64,000 nucleotides of DNA from the NCBI GenBank assembly GCA_041401985.1, contig JAWKTE010000012.1, forward strand, positions 79,826 to 143,825, given 5' to 3'. The notes under the pieces are model-generated. The model saw only the letters and a program-made list of their open reading frames with translations. It ran no database searches and had not been told where the DNA came from. This DNA comes from JACKHA01 sp041401985 (lineage in GTDB: Bacteria > Planctomycetota > Phycisphaerae > Phycisphaerales > UBA1924). The first letter of the stretch is position 1; each line of letters opens with the position of its first letter. Shown here piece by piece: positions 16,305 to 24,396 of the stretch. The position numbers and the translations under genes are program-made.

Positions 16305-17165
16305 ATGAGCCAGATCAAAGCCGTCGGCGTTGTTGGGGCGGGGCAGATGGGTGGCGGGATCGCCCAGGTCGCCGCCCAGTCCGGGTTCACCACCGTCCTC
16401 TACGACGCGTTCCCCAGCGCGATCGACCGCGCCAAGGCCAACCACCAGAAGTTCATGGCCAAGGGCGTCGAGAAGGGCAAGATGACCCAGGCCGACATGG
16501 ACGCGGCCCTGAAGCGGATCACCTACGCCACCAAACTCGATGATCTCTCCGGCGTGGACATCGTCGTCGAGGCCGTCGTCGAGGATGCGAAAGTCAAAAC
16601 CGACCTGTTCAAGCAGCTCGCCGGCATGCTCGACAAGGACCAGATCCTTGCCAGCAACACCTCGTCGATCTCGATCACCGAACTCGCGGCTTCGGTGGGG
16701 CCTGCGGCCGACCGCTTCATCGGCATGCACTTTTTCAACCCCGTGCCGATCATGAAACTGGTCGAGGTCATCAAGGGCCTCGCCACCAGCCCCGAGACCA
16801 CCGAGCGCACCATCGCCCTGGCCGCGGCCATGGGCAAGACCCCCGTCCCCGCCAACGACCGCCCCGGCTTCGTCTCCAACCGCGTGCTCATGCCGCTGAT
16901 CAACGAGGCCTTCTACGCCTGGATGGAGGGCGTGGCCGAGCCCAAGGACATCGACGAGATCATGAAACTCGGCTGCAACCACCCGATGGGCCCGCTCCGC
17001 CTGGCCGACTTCATCGGCCTGGACACGTGCGTGCACATCATGGACGTGCTGGCCGACGGGCTCAACAACGACCGCTACCGGGCGTGCCCTTTGCTGAAGC
17101 AGTTGGTGGCCGCGGGGCGGATGGGGGACAAGTCGGGGCGGGGTGTGTACGAGCACGCGAAGTAG
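16305..17165 (+). CDS. hbd: 3-hydroxybutyryl-CoA dehydrogenase family protein
   Basis: 286 residues, the usual length for the single-function enzyme that oxidises or reduces (3S)-3-hydroxyacyl-CoA with NAD(P). The dinucleotide site is VGVVGAGQMGGGIAQVAAQ (residues 7-25). The signature region has ASNTSSISITELA, FIGMHFFNPVPIMKLVEVI (with the catalytic His), GKTPVPANDRPGFVSNRVLM and the C-terminal NHPMGPLRLADFIGLDT. No partner fatty-acid genes lie nearby, so the pathway (butanoate or beta-oxidation) is not settled by context. Confidence 0.92.
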   Translation: MSQIKAVGVVGAGQMGGGIAQVAAQSGFTTVLYDAFPSAIDRAKANHQKFMAKGVEKGKMTQADMDAALKRITYATKLDDLSGVDIVVEAVVEDAKVKTDLFKQLAGMLDKDQILASNTSSISITELAASVGPAADRFIGMHFFNPVPIMKLVEVIKGLATSPETTERTIALAAAMGKTPVPANDRPGFVSNRVLMPLINEAFYAWMEGVAEPKDIDEIMKLGCNHPMGPLRLADFIGLDTCVHIMDVLADGLNNDRYRACPLLKQLVAAGRMGDKSGRGVYEHAK

Positions 17166-17179
17166 GCGAGATCGCAACG

Positions 17180-18706
17180 ATGACGCAGCAACGCGAACGC
17201 CGCTGGAAGCATCCCATCCGCGACATCGCGCTGCTGCTCGCCGCCATCGGCGTCCTGCGGCTGCTCTACCCCGTCTACTGGGTCATGACCGCCCGCGCCA
17301 ACCCGAGCACCGACTACGCGGCCCGCCTCCGCGAACTCGTCGCCGCCGCCCAGCCCGGCCCGCCGCCCGGCGCAACGTCCGACGCCGACGGCTGGCCGGC
17401 ACTGGTCGAGGCCGGGCTCGAGATGCGACGTCTCTACGAGGAGGCCACCGGCGACGAGCGCGGCGTCGACCCCACGCTGCTCACGGGCGGCTACGAGGCC
17501 TCGGTGGCCGACATCGCGCCGGACAACGAGGATCGCGAGTCGATCATCGCCGACCTGAACGAGCAGAGAGCGCTCGCCCGCCGCGTCGTCGAGTCGCTCG
17601 ACCAGTCCGACCTGCCCGCGCTGCTGGCCGAGGTCGCCGCGTCCCCCCGCGCTGTCCGCCCCGTTCCGGACGTCCCGCTGTGGGAGGTGCTCCTGCCGGA
17701 GCTCACCACGGCCCGCAGCCTCGCGCGGCTCTGGCGGGCTCGCATGCGCCTGGCCGCGCAGCGTGGCGACGGCGCAACCGTCGTGGCGTGCTTCGAGCAG
17801 TCGCTCGCCCTCGCCCGAACGCAGGCGTGCCAGGGCACGCTGGTCGAGCGGATCGGCGCCTCCACGAGCGCCTTCTGGATCATCGACGAACTGCACGTCG
17901 CGATCGACGCTGGCGCGCTCTCGCCCGACCACAGGGACTCCGTCCTTGTAGCCCTCGATCGCCAGTGCCGCTGGCCGGATGCGACGCTCGGCGCCGAAGT
18001 CGAGCGACTTCTCTACCTCGACTTCATCCAGCGATGCTTCACCGACGACGGCCGCGGCGGCGGACGGCTCCTGCTGGCAGAACTGGAGCAGTCATTCGGC
18101 GGCCTGGAGTCGAACACGAACGTCCTGGAGCAGATGCAGGCCGGCTTCATGGCCGACGGACGCCGCCAGACCACGCGGGATCTCAACCAGTACGCCGACG
18201 CGGTCGCGACGTGGGTGGCCCTGCCACGTGGCGAGCGAGAGACGCAGGCCCCGTCGCCCGGCGAGGTCATGGTCGGCCTGCCGGAGACCCAGGTCTTCCT
18301 GAAGCGCTGCGTCCGCTGGAGCGACACGGTGTGCGACACCGAAGACGCCCTCCTCTGCCGCCTCGCCGCCCTCCGCATCCGCCTCCACATCGAGCAGCAC
18401 ATCGCCGCCCACGGGTTCCCTCCCGCGGCCCTCGACGACCTCGCCCCGGCCTTCGGCGGCGAACTTCCCGAAGACCCGTTCGCCGCCGATGGGCGGTTCC
18501 GGTACGCAGTCGTCGGAGCATCCGGCGCACCGACCGCGTCCGCCGCCGCTCCAACTCCCCGATACCTCCTCTACTCCGTCGGCTGGGACGGCCAGGACGA
18601 CACCGGACGCGGCGATCTCCGCGACGCCGCCGAACTCTCGTCGCGGCACGCCGGGCTGGACTTTGTGATCTGTCGCCCGGAGTCGGCTGCCGGGGAGCCG
18701 GAATAG
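17180..18706 (+). CDS. Membrane-anchored protein of unknown function
   Basis: 508 residues, not recognised. A basic N-terminus (MTQQRERRWKHPIRD) is followed by one hydrophobic segment (about 15-38), so most of the protein should face outside the inner membrane. The rest is Ala/Arg/Glu-rich helix with no catalytic motif. The end (LDDLAPAFGGELPEDPF then RYLLYSVGWDGQDDTGRGD) resembles the C-terminal part of many long planctomycete proteins of unknown role that end in a 'YSxGxDxxDDGG' type loop. ATG 17180 lies 14 nt after the dehydrogenase stop, so the two could share a transcript. Confidence 0.7.
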   Translation: MTQQRERRWKHPIRDIALLLAAIGVLRLLYPVYWVMTARANPSTDYAARLRELVAAAQPGPPPGATSDADGWPALVEAGLEMRRLYEEATGDERGVDPTLLTGGYEASVADIAPDNEDRESIIADLNEQRALARRVVESLDQSDLPALLAEVAASPRAVRPVPDVPLWEVLLPELTTARSLARLWRARMRLAAQRGDGATVVACFEQSLALARTQACQGTLVERIGASTSAFWIIDELHVAIDAGALSPDHRDSVLVALDRQCRWPDATLGAEVERLLYLDFIQRCFTDDGRGGGRLLLAELEQSFGGLESNTNVLEQMQAGFMADGRRQTTRDLNQYADAVATWVALPRGERETQAPSPGEVMVGLPETQVFLKRCVRWSDTVCDTEDALLCRLAALRIRLHIEQHIAAHGFPPAALDDLAPAFGGELPEDPFAADGRFRYAVVGASGAPTASAAAPTPRYLLYSVGWDGQDDTGRGDLRDAAELSSRHAGLDFVICRPESAAGEPE

Positions 18707-18777
18707 CCCGACTCGGGGTAGCGTCGTATCGGGACGCGGGATTGGTCGGCTGGCCGATGGCCGTCCGTCAATCGGCA

Positions 18778-18809
18778 CCGAGTCACGCCGCAGAGCCGGC
18801 GTGACTCGG
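18778..18809. terminator. Hairpin between convergent genes
   Basis: A perfect 12-bp stem, CCGAGTCACGCC / GGCGTGACTCGG, with an 8-nt loop. It lies between the ends of the 17180 gene and thrS, which converge, and may serve both. There is no U-tract. Confidence 0.6.
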
Positions 18810-18908
18810 TGGCACAATGGGCGTCGGGTTTATAAGCACCAACTCAATGCACGCATCGCGCAAGTCGATGGCGGCAATCGCTGCAGCGATCGCTGCCCCG
18901 ACCGCCAC

Positions 18909-21128
18909 CTACGCAAACCGCCCCACCAGCGACGTCTCGCCCCGCGTGTCCCGCTCGGCCGCCAGCGCCGCCGCCGCCTCGGGCAATGCCAGCGCGCCAA
19001 GGTCCTTCTGGATCCCCCGCGCCCGGATCGACACCGTCCCGTTCTCCTCATCCCGCGGCCCCACCACCAGCAGGTACGGGATCTTGAGGTCCGCCGCCAC
19101 CTTGATCTTCGCCTGCACGCGGTCGTTCGAATCGTCCATCGTCGCCCGCAGGCCGCGCTCCGCAAGCGCCGCCAGCACCCGCGCGGCGTACTCGTTGGAC
19201 TTGTCGGAGATCGGCAGCACCCGCGCCTGCTCCGGGCTGAGCCAGAGCGGGAACGCGCCGGCGAAGTGCTCGATCAGCACGCCGCAGAACCGCTCCATCG
19301 AGCCGAACGGGGCCCGGTGGATCACCACCGGGCGGTGCGGCTTGTTGTCCGGGCCGATGTACGACAGGTCGAACCGCAGCGCCATCTGGTAGTCCACCTG
19401 CACGGTGCCGAGTTGCCACTCGCGCCCGATCACGTCCTTGACCACGAAGTCGATCTTCGGGCCATAGAACGCGGCCTCGCCCGGCTCCTGGCTGAACGCC
19501 ACGCCCAGCGACGCGGCCGCCTCCAGGCACGCCGCCTCGGCCTTGTCCCACGACTCTTTCGACCCCGTGTACTTGCCGCTGTCCGGGTCGCGCAGGCCGA
19601 CGCGGACGCGGTACTCCTTCATGCCCAGGACGTCGAAGATCGTCTTCACAAGGCTCAGGCAGCCCTGGATCTCGGCGGGGATCTGGTCCTCGGTGCAGAA
19701 CAGGTGCGCATCGTCCTGGGTGAAGCCGCGGACGCGGGTCAGGCCGTTGAGTTCGCCCGACTGCTCCCAGCGGTACACCGTGCCGAACTCGGCCAGACGC
19801 ACCGGCATGTCGCGATACGAGTGCGGCGCGGAGGCAAAGATCTTCGCGTGGTGCGGGCAGTTCATCGGCTTGAGCATGAAGCCGTCGAGCAGTTGGTCAT
19901 CGGGCAGAACGCGGTCCGGGGCGATGGTCTCGCGCCCGGTGCGCTGGTTGATGCCCGCCGCCAGACGCCCCGACACGCCCTCGACACGCCGCAGCATCTC
20001 CGAGCACGAGCAGCCCGAGTCGGCCAGAGCGTTCAGTGCATCACGCTCGACGATCGGCGGGAACTGCGAGTCCTTGTAGTAGGGGAAGTGGCCGGAGGTT
20101 TTGTACAGGTCCAGCCGCCCGATGTGCGGCGTGAACACCTCGGTGTACCCCTGCTTCCGCAGTTCGGCCGCGATGAAGGTCTGGAGTTCCTTGCGGACGA
20201 CCGAGCCCGCGGGGGTCCACAGGATCAGCCCCTGGCCGACGTCCTCATCGATATGGAACAGGCGCAGGGCCCGCCCGATGACGCGGTGGTCGCGTTTGGC
20301 GGCTTCTTCTTTTTGCTTGAGGAACTCGTCGAGTTCGGCCTGGGTGGGGAAGGCAGTGCCGTAGACGCGGGTGAGGCGGTCGGCGTTCTCGTCGCCGTGC
20401 CAGAACGACGACGCGAGCGACAGGACCTGCGCCGCACCGATACGCGCGGTCGACGGCACGTGCGGGCCACGGCACAGGTCTTCCCAGTTCTTGCCGGGCT
20501 GGCCCGTGGCGTAGAACGAGAGCACCTGCTCACGGGGCGCGGCCGCCGGATCGCGCGGCGCGGCCTTCGGTCCCTTGTACACAGACGACGGGAGTCCCAG
20601 CGCACGCTCCGCGTTGTCGACCTTGTACTTGTTGCCCTCGCCGTTCAGCCGCGGCAGGGCCTCGCCCGCCGCCTGCTCGTACCGCGTGAACGCCCGATCC
20701 TCCTTGATGATCGCCGCGATCCGCGCGTTGATCGCGTCAAAGTGCTCGGTCGAGAGTTTCTTTCCCTCCGGGATGAACATGTCGTAGAAGAACCCGGTGT
20801 CCGTCGGCGGGCCGTAGGCCAGCAGCACGTCCTTGCCAAGCACGTCCTGGATGGCCTCGGCCATGACGTGGGCCGCGGAGTGGCGCATCAGGTACAGCGC
20901 ATCGGCGGTGGCCTTCTGGTTCGGGCGCGGGGCGGTGATGATCTCGAGCCGGCAGTCCCGGTCGATGGGCGCGCCCAGGTCGCGCAGCTCACCGCCGGAG
21001 CCGAAGTCGGCCTTCGCGCCGATCGCCGCCTTGGCCAGCCCGGCCCCGATCGACGCGGCCACATCGCGGGCCGAGACAGGGTGGTCGAAGGACTTGGTGT
21101 CGCCGTTGGGGAGGGTGATGGTGGGCAT
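18909..21128 (-). CDS. thrS: Threonine--tRNA ligase
   Basis: 739 residues; charges tRNA-Thr. Order: TGS domain (1-62, ITLPNGDTKSFDHPVSARDV), editing/SAD domain with YLMRHSAAHVMAEAIQDVLG, class II catalytic core with motif 2 region YRWEQSGELNGLTRVRGFTQ and DDAHLFC, zinc site residues (Cys in KPMNCPHHAKIFA, His later), and the anticodon-binding domain at the C-terminus (ARVLPISDKSNEYAARVLAA). It is about 100 residues longer than typical bacterial ThrRS; extra segments lie near the SAD-core junction and around GCSCSEMLRRVEGVSGRL. ATG 21128 starts the TGS domain; a TTG 18 nt upstream is less likely. It stands alone. Confidence 0.93.
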   Translation of the reverse strand: MPTITLPNGDTKSFDHPVSARDVAASIGAGLAKAAIGAKADFGSGGELRDLGAPIDRDCRLEIITAPRPNQKATADALYLMRHSAAHVMAEAIQDVLGKDVLLAYGPPTDTGFFYDMFIPEGKKLSTEHFDAINARIAAIIKEDRAFTRYEQAAGEALPRLNGEGNKYKVDNAERALGLPSSVYKGPKAAPRDPAAAPREQVLSFYATGQPGKNWEDLCRGPHVPSTARIGAAQVLSLASSFWHGDENADRLTRVYGTAFPTQAELDEFLKQKEEAAKRDHRVIGRALRLFHIDEDVGQGLILWTPAGSVVRKELQTFIAAELRKQGYTEVFTPHIGRLDLYKTSGHFPYYKDSQFPPIVERDALNALADSGCSCSEMLRRVEGVSGRLAAGINQRTGRETIAPDRVLPDDQLLDGFMLKPMNCPHHAKIFASAPHSYRDMPVRLAEFGTVYRWEQSGELNGLTRVRGFTQDDAHLFCTEDQIPAEIQGCLSLVKTIFDVLGMKEYRVRVGLRDPDSGKYTGSKESWDKAEAACLEAAASLGVAFSQEPGEAAFYGPKIDFVVKDVIGREWQLGTVQVDYQMALRFDLSYIGPDNKPHRPVVIHRAPFGSMERFCGVLIEHFAGAFPLWLSPEQARVLPISDKSNEYAARVLAALAERGLRATMDDSNDRVQAKIKVAADLKIPYLLVVGPRDEENGTVSIRARGIQKDLGALALPEAAAALAAERDTRGETSLVGRFA

Positions 21129-21562
21129 GGGGGGCTCGGGGGGCAAGAGACAGAGAGAGGAGAGACGGAGAGAAGAGAGATGGAAACGTCGGGGGAACGA
21201 CTTCGAGGATCGGCGAGGCTGCGGCGGCGCCGCGGCAGCGGATCGCGGGGTGAGGATATGAACAAAGCCCGGCGTTCGCGGCCGGGCTTTGGCGAGGGGT
21301 GGAGCGATGGCGGCCGCCCGGCTAGCCGCGGTTGGGAGTGGGAGTCGTCGTGGTCGTGGTGGTCGGGCGGATCAGCATGACGCCAGAGTATATCGGCGCG
21401 AACCCGGCCCGTCTGGAGCGGCCGATCTGGAGCAGCCCCTCGCGAACCGGCCGGCGCACCACAATCGCCCCACCTGGCATCGGCCCCCACCGCTCCCTCG
21501 CCGTGCCCGCCGCCCCTACCATCCCCGCGAACCCGGGCATCCCCGCCCGCGCGGAGTTCCAG
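21129..21562. other. Intergenic region between divergent thrS and nuoB
   Basis: 434 nt. Next to thrS lies a purine tract of GAGA/GACGGAGA repeats (about 21146-21186), then a hairpin (21264-21290). Some of the part before nuoB stays open in the nuoB frame, so a longer NuoB start cannot be excluded, but that stretch is Pro-rich and unlike the family. Confidence 0.5.
21264..21290. terminator. Symmetric terminator-like hairpin upstream of thrS
   Basis: AAAGCCCGGC (21264-21273), 7-nt loop, GCCGGGCTTT (21281-21290): a perfect 10-bp stem with A- and T-rich ends, the look of a bidirectional terminator. It lies about 135 nt upstream of the thrS start and could be an attenuator in its leader. Confidence 0.55.
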
Positions 21563-22132
21563 ATGGGCATCGAAGCCGCACTCTCGACCGACACCATCCT
21601 CACCACCAGCCTCCGGCGCGTGGTCAACTGGGCCCGACGCTCCAGCCTGTGGCCCATGCCCTTCGCCACCGCCTGCTGCGGCATCGAGTTCATGGGCACC
21701 GCCTGCAGCCGCTACGACCTGGCCCGCTTCGGCGCCGAGGTCGCCCGCTTCAGCCCACGCCAGGCCGACATGATGGTCGTCGCCGGGCGCATCGGCATCA
21801 AGATGCTCCCCGTCCTGCAGCGCATCTACGAGCAGATGACCGAGCCGAAGTGGGTCATCTCCATGGGCGCCTGCGCCTCCACCGGCGGCGTGTTCGACAC
21901 CTACGCCACCGTCCAGGGATGCGACCAGTTCATCCCGGTCGACGTTTACGTCCCCGGCTGCCCGCCCCGCCCGGAACAGTTGATGGAAGGCGTCATGGCC
22001 ATCCAGCGCATCATCGACAGCGAGGGCATCCCGCCCAAGGGCCCCGACGGCCGCCGCCTGCCGCTGAACATCGCCATCGAGCCGACCCACCGCGTCCGCC
22101 CGCAGCCGATCGGCGTGACCATCGGCCGCTGA
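21563..22132 (+). CDS. nuoB: NADH-quinone oxidoreductase subunit B
   Basis: 189 residues. NuoB carries iron-sulfur cluster N2, the last cluster before quinone in complex I. All ligand cysteines are present: the tandem pair in FATACCGIEFMGTACSRYDL, one in SMGACASTGGVF and one in YVPGCPPRPEQLMEGV. ATG 21563 was chosen because GGAG lies 7 nt upstream and the family N-terminus (SLRRVVNWARRSSLWP) follows. No other complex I gene is beside it; the membrane-arm genes nuoJ-N are about 15 kb away on the other strand, and nuoA, C, D, E-I are not in the window. Confidence 0.93.
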   Translation: MGIEAALSTDTILTTSLRRVVNWARRSSLWPMPFATACCGIEFMGTACSRYDLARFGAEVARFSPRQADMMVVAGRIGIKMLPVLQRIYEQMTEPKWVISMGACASTGGVFDTYATVQGCDQFIPVDVYVPGCPPRPEQLMEGVMAIQRIIDSEGIPPKGPDGRRLPLNIAIEPTHRVRPQPIGVTIGR

Positions 22133-22268
22133 TCCCGGACGCCAAACCGCGCAGAGCCCAGTGCGCAAGCACGGGGTCCGCCGCAAGGCTCGGCGACGCG
22201 GCGAAACCAACCCGGTTTACCCCCGCCGAACCGACCACGACGCTCGCGCGTCGGGCTCCGTTCCGATC

Positions 22269-22736
22269 TCACGCCACCTCGAACACGAAGTCCACCTCAA
22301 CCGGCGCGCCCAGCGGCAGGTCCGACACCCCCACCGCCGCCCGCGCATGCCGCCCCGCGTCGCCGAACACGTCGAGCATCAGCTGGCTCGCCCCGTTGCC
22401 GATCTTCGGCTCCTCGTGGAAGCCCGCCTGGGCCGCGACAAACACGCCCAGCCGCACCACCCGCCGCACGTTGTCCAGCGAGCCCGCGGCGTCCCGCGCG
22501 ATCGCCAGCCCGTTGAGCGCACACTGCCGCGCACACGCGATGGCCGTCTCCACATCCACCTGGTCCGGCACCCGCCCGACGGCCAGCAGCGATCCGTCCT
22601 TGAACGGCACCTGGCCCGAGACGAACACGAGGTTCCCGGTGCGGACGTACGGCACGTACGCCGCCACCGGACGCGGCGCCGCCGGCAGCGTGATCCCCAT
22701 CGCGGCCAACCGCCCCTCAGGCGTCGTCGAATCCAT
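22269..22736 (-). CDS. RidA/YjgF family protein
   Basis: 155 residues. The family deaminates reactive enamine/imine intermediates of amino-acid metabolism. Recognisable parts are YVRTGNLVFVSGQVPFKDG, ACARQCALNGLAIARDAAGS and the end RAAVGVSDLPLGAPVEVDFV. The usual C-terminal Arg of RidA is replaced by the Gly-Ala-Pro-Val-Glu segment of the longer YjgF-like subgroup, so activity may differ. ATG 22736 has GAGGTG 6 nt upstream. Confidence 0.82.
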   Translation of the reverse strand: MDSTTPEGRLAAMGITLPAAPRPVAAYVPYVRTGNLVFVSGQVPFKDGSLLAVGRVPDQVDVETAIACARQCALNGLAIARDAAGSLDNVRRVVRLGVFVAAQAGFHEEPKIGNGASQLMLDVFGDAGRHARAAVGVSDLPLGAPVEVDFVFEVA

Positions 22737-22831
22737 CACAGCACCTCGCAAGAACATCGAACACTCGGTTGAACACAATCCCCCACCGCGACGGACTCGT
22801 CAATCTCTCCGTCTCTTCTTCTCTTCTTCTC

Positions 22832-22857
22832 TCCGTCACTCCGTCACTCCGTCACTC
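22832..22857. repeat. Tandem 8-bp repeat (CCGTCACT)n
   Basis: Three to four CCGTCACT units after a TCTTCTTCTCTTCTTCTC tract, ending at the stop codon of the HIT gene. It belongs to a dispersed family also at 28370, 43371, 45027 and 51678. Confidence 0.8.
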
Positions 22858-23274
22858 TCACAGCAACCTCGCGATCTTCCTCGCCAGGTCCGCCCCGGCG
22901 TCGTGGTCGAACGCCCGGGGCTTCCACGTGACGCGCAGCCCCGTATCGTCGGCGGGGTACCGCGGGATCACATGCACGTGCACGTGCATGACCTCCTGCC
23001 CGGCGTCGGCCCCGTTGTTCTGCAGCAGGTTGTACGACGCCGCCCCCGTCGCCTTCACCACCGCCCGGCAGATCCGCGGCAGGGCCTTGCCGAGCCCCGC
23101 CGCCGCCGGGTCCGACAGGTCCGCCATCGTCGCCGCCGGCTCCTTGGGCACCACCAGCGTGTGCCCGCGCGACAGCGGGTTGATGTCCAGAAAGGCCAGC
23201 ACCCACTCGTCCTGGTACACCCGGTGGCACGGGATCTCCCCGCGGATGATCTTCGAGAAGATCGAGTCGCTCAT
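22858..23274 (-). CDS. HIT family protein (histidine triad nucleotide hydrolase)
   Basis: 138 residues. HIT proteins hydrolyse nucleotide phosphoramidates and similar adenosine conjugates. The fold is complete: SIFSKIIRGEIPCHRVYQDE at the start, AFLDINPLSRGHTLVVPK, YNLLQNNGADAGQ and the histidine triad MHVHVHVIPRY. ATG 23274 lies 6 nt downstream of a TACCAT box with no ribosome-binding site, so it appears leaderless. The stop codon merges with the tandem CCGTCACT repeat. Confidence 0.92.
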   Translation of the reverse strand: MSDSIFSKIIRGEIPCHRVYQDEWVLAFLDINPLSRGHTLVVPKEPAATMADLSDPAAAGLGKALPRICRAVVKATGAASYNLLQNNGADAGQEVMHVHVHVIPRYPADDTGLRVTWKPRAFDHDAGADLARKIARLL

Positions 23275-23280
23275 CCCGGC

Positions 23281-23286
23281 ATGGTA
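23281..23286 (-). promoter_or_regulatory. -10 box (TACCAT), leaderless-type, for the HIT gene
   Basis: TACCAT on the minus strand ends 6 nt before ATG 23274. Confidence 0.5.
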
Positions 23287-23677
23287 CGAGGCAGTGGCGA
23301 CGCGACGGGGTGAGAGACAAGCCCGCCCAAACGGGGCACGCCAAACCACACCGACGGGCGGACAAGGCGGAGCCGGCGTGCGATTGCCCGCAAGGAACGA
23401 CCGGAATCCGCCGGGTCGGCGTCCGATCGGTTCGGGAAGGGGGCGGGCGCGGGCCGATATACCCGGTCCGGGGCCGACCGCCAGGTCCGATCTGCGGGTC
23501 CGGGTCCGGGTTGACGCCTCTTGGCGTCGTGCGCTCGCGGGGCGGCTGGCTCGCCTCCCGGACGCCGATGGAGTATGCCCGCCGCGATCCGACGCCGGCT
23601 CGGACGCGATCAGGGGTTTCCCTGGGCGGAACGAGCCGGCGGGTTCGACAGTCCCACGCATTCGGAAAGGACGGACC
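23287..23677. other. Intergenic region, no gene recognised
   Basis: About 390 nt of GC-rich sequence. Frames are open but with no conserved-looking product. A GGAAAGG ribosome-binding site lies at its right end before ATG 23678. I see nothing else. Confidence 0.4.
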
Positions 23678-24250
23678 ATGAATCTGGAGCAGAGGATCGC
23701 CGCTCTCGAGTCCCTCACCGCCGACCTGGCCGGGCAGACCGCCCTGGCCCGCCGCTCGGCCCGGCGCTGGCGCCTGACCGCCCTGGCCGCGGGCCTGGCG
23801 ATGGTCGCCGGCATCGGCGCCGCGGCGGGCAACGGACGCACCCGCGCCGATGTCATCACCGCCGAGCGCATCGAGATCGTCAACGACAACGACGACGTCG
23901 TGATCGAGCTCACCTACGACGACTTCGGCGGCATCGTCGCGGTCAACAACGCCGACGGCGCCCGCTGCGCCAGCGTCGAGGTCGACGACTTCGGCGGGAT
24001 CGTCGCGGTCAACACCGCCGAGGGCTCCCGCGCCGCCAGCATGGAGGTCATCAGTTCCGGCGGCCTGGTCACCGCCTGCAACGCCGACGGCGAGGTCAAC
24101 GCGGCCATGGCGGTCGATGAGGCCGGGGGCATCGTCCGCGTCATGTCCACCGAGGACGACGAGGTCTTCGGCGTCATGGACATCCTGGGCGGCAACGCCC
24201 GCGTGATCGTCTCCGACAGCCGCGGCAACCAGGAAACGCTCGAGCCGTAA
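23678..24250 (+). CDS. Coiled-coil, membrane-anchored protein with beta repeats
   Basis: 190 residues, function not recognised. Residues 1-25 (MNLEQRIAALESLTADLAGQ) form a short coiled coil, about 33-52 one membrane segment. The rest is a run of 5-6 imperfect 20-22-residue repeats of the form D-F-G-G-I-V-A-V-N-x-A-(D/E)-G-x-x-x-A-x-x-E-V, which should make a small beta solenoid or sheet outside the membrane. Strong GGAAAGG before the ATG. It ends at a strong terminator, so it is probably a single-gene unit. Confidence 0.75.
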   Translation: MNLEQRIAALESLTADLAGQTALARRSARRWRLTALAAGLAMVAGIGAAAGNGRTRADVITAERIEIVNDNDDVVIELTYDDFGGIVAVNNADGARCASVEVDDFGGIVAVNTAEGSRAASMEVISSGGLVTACNADGEVNAAMAVDEAGGIVRVMSTEDDEVFGVMDILGGNARVIVSDSRGNQETLEP

Positions 24251-24299
24251 TCCCCCGGAGCGCGTCCGCTCCCGCACACAAGCGGTTCGATGATCGAAG

Positions 24300-24334
24300 G
24301 CCGCGGCCCGGGGCACACCCGGGCCGCGGCTTTT
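24300..24334 (+). terminator. Rho-independent terminator after the 23678 gene
   Basis: A perfect 13-bp stem, GCCGCGGCCCGGG / CCCGGGCCGCGGC, with a GCACA loop, followed by TTTT. Among the clearest terminators in the window. Confidence 0.85.
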
Positions 24335-24384
24335 CCTTGGATGGGGGTTGTCGCTCGCCCCGCTGGGCCGCGTGCCCCCGCCGC

Positions 24385-24390
24385 TACGAT
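24385..24390 (+). promoter_or_regulatory. -10 box (TACGAT), leaderless-type, for mutL
   Basis: TACGAT ends 6 nt before ATG 24397; no ribosome-binding site in the gap. Confidence 0.5.
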
Positions 24391-24396
24391 GGTCCG

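Noticed and set aside
18810..18908. Small gene between the 17180 gene and thrS
   Set aside because: Only short frames without a ribosome-binding site or conserved-looking product.
21332..21562. Longer NuoB starting near 21377
   Set aside because: The added stretch is Pro-rich and unlike NuoB; a GGAG site fits ATG 21563.
22832..22857. CRISPR-like short repeats
   Set aside because: The units are 8 bp in direct tandem with no spacers.
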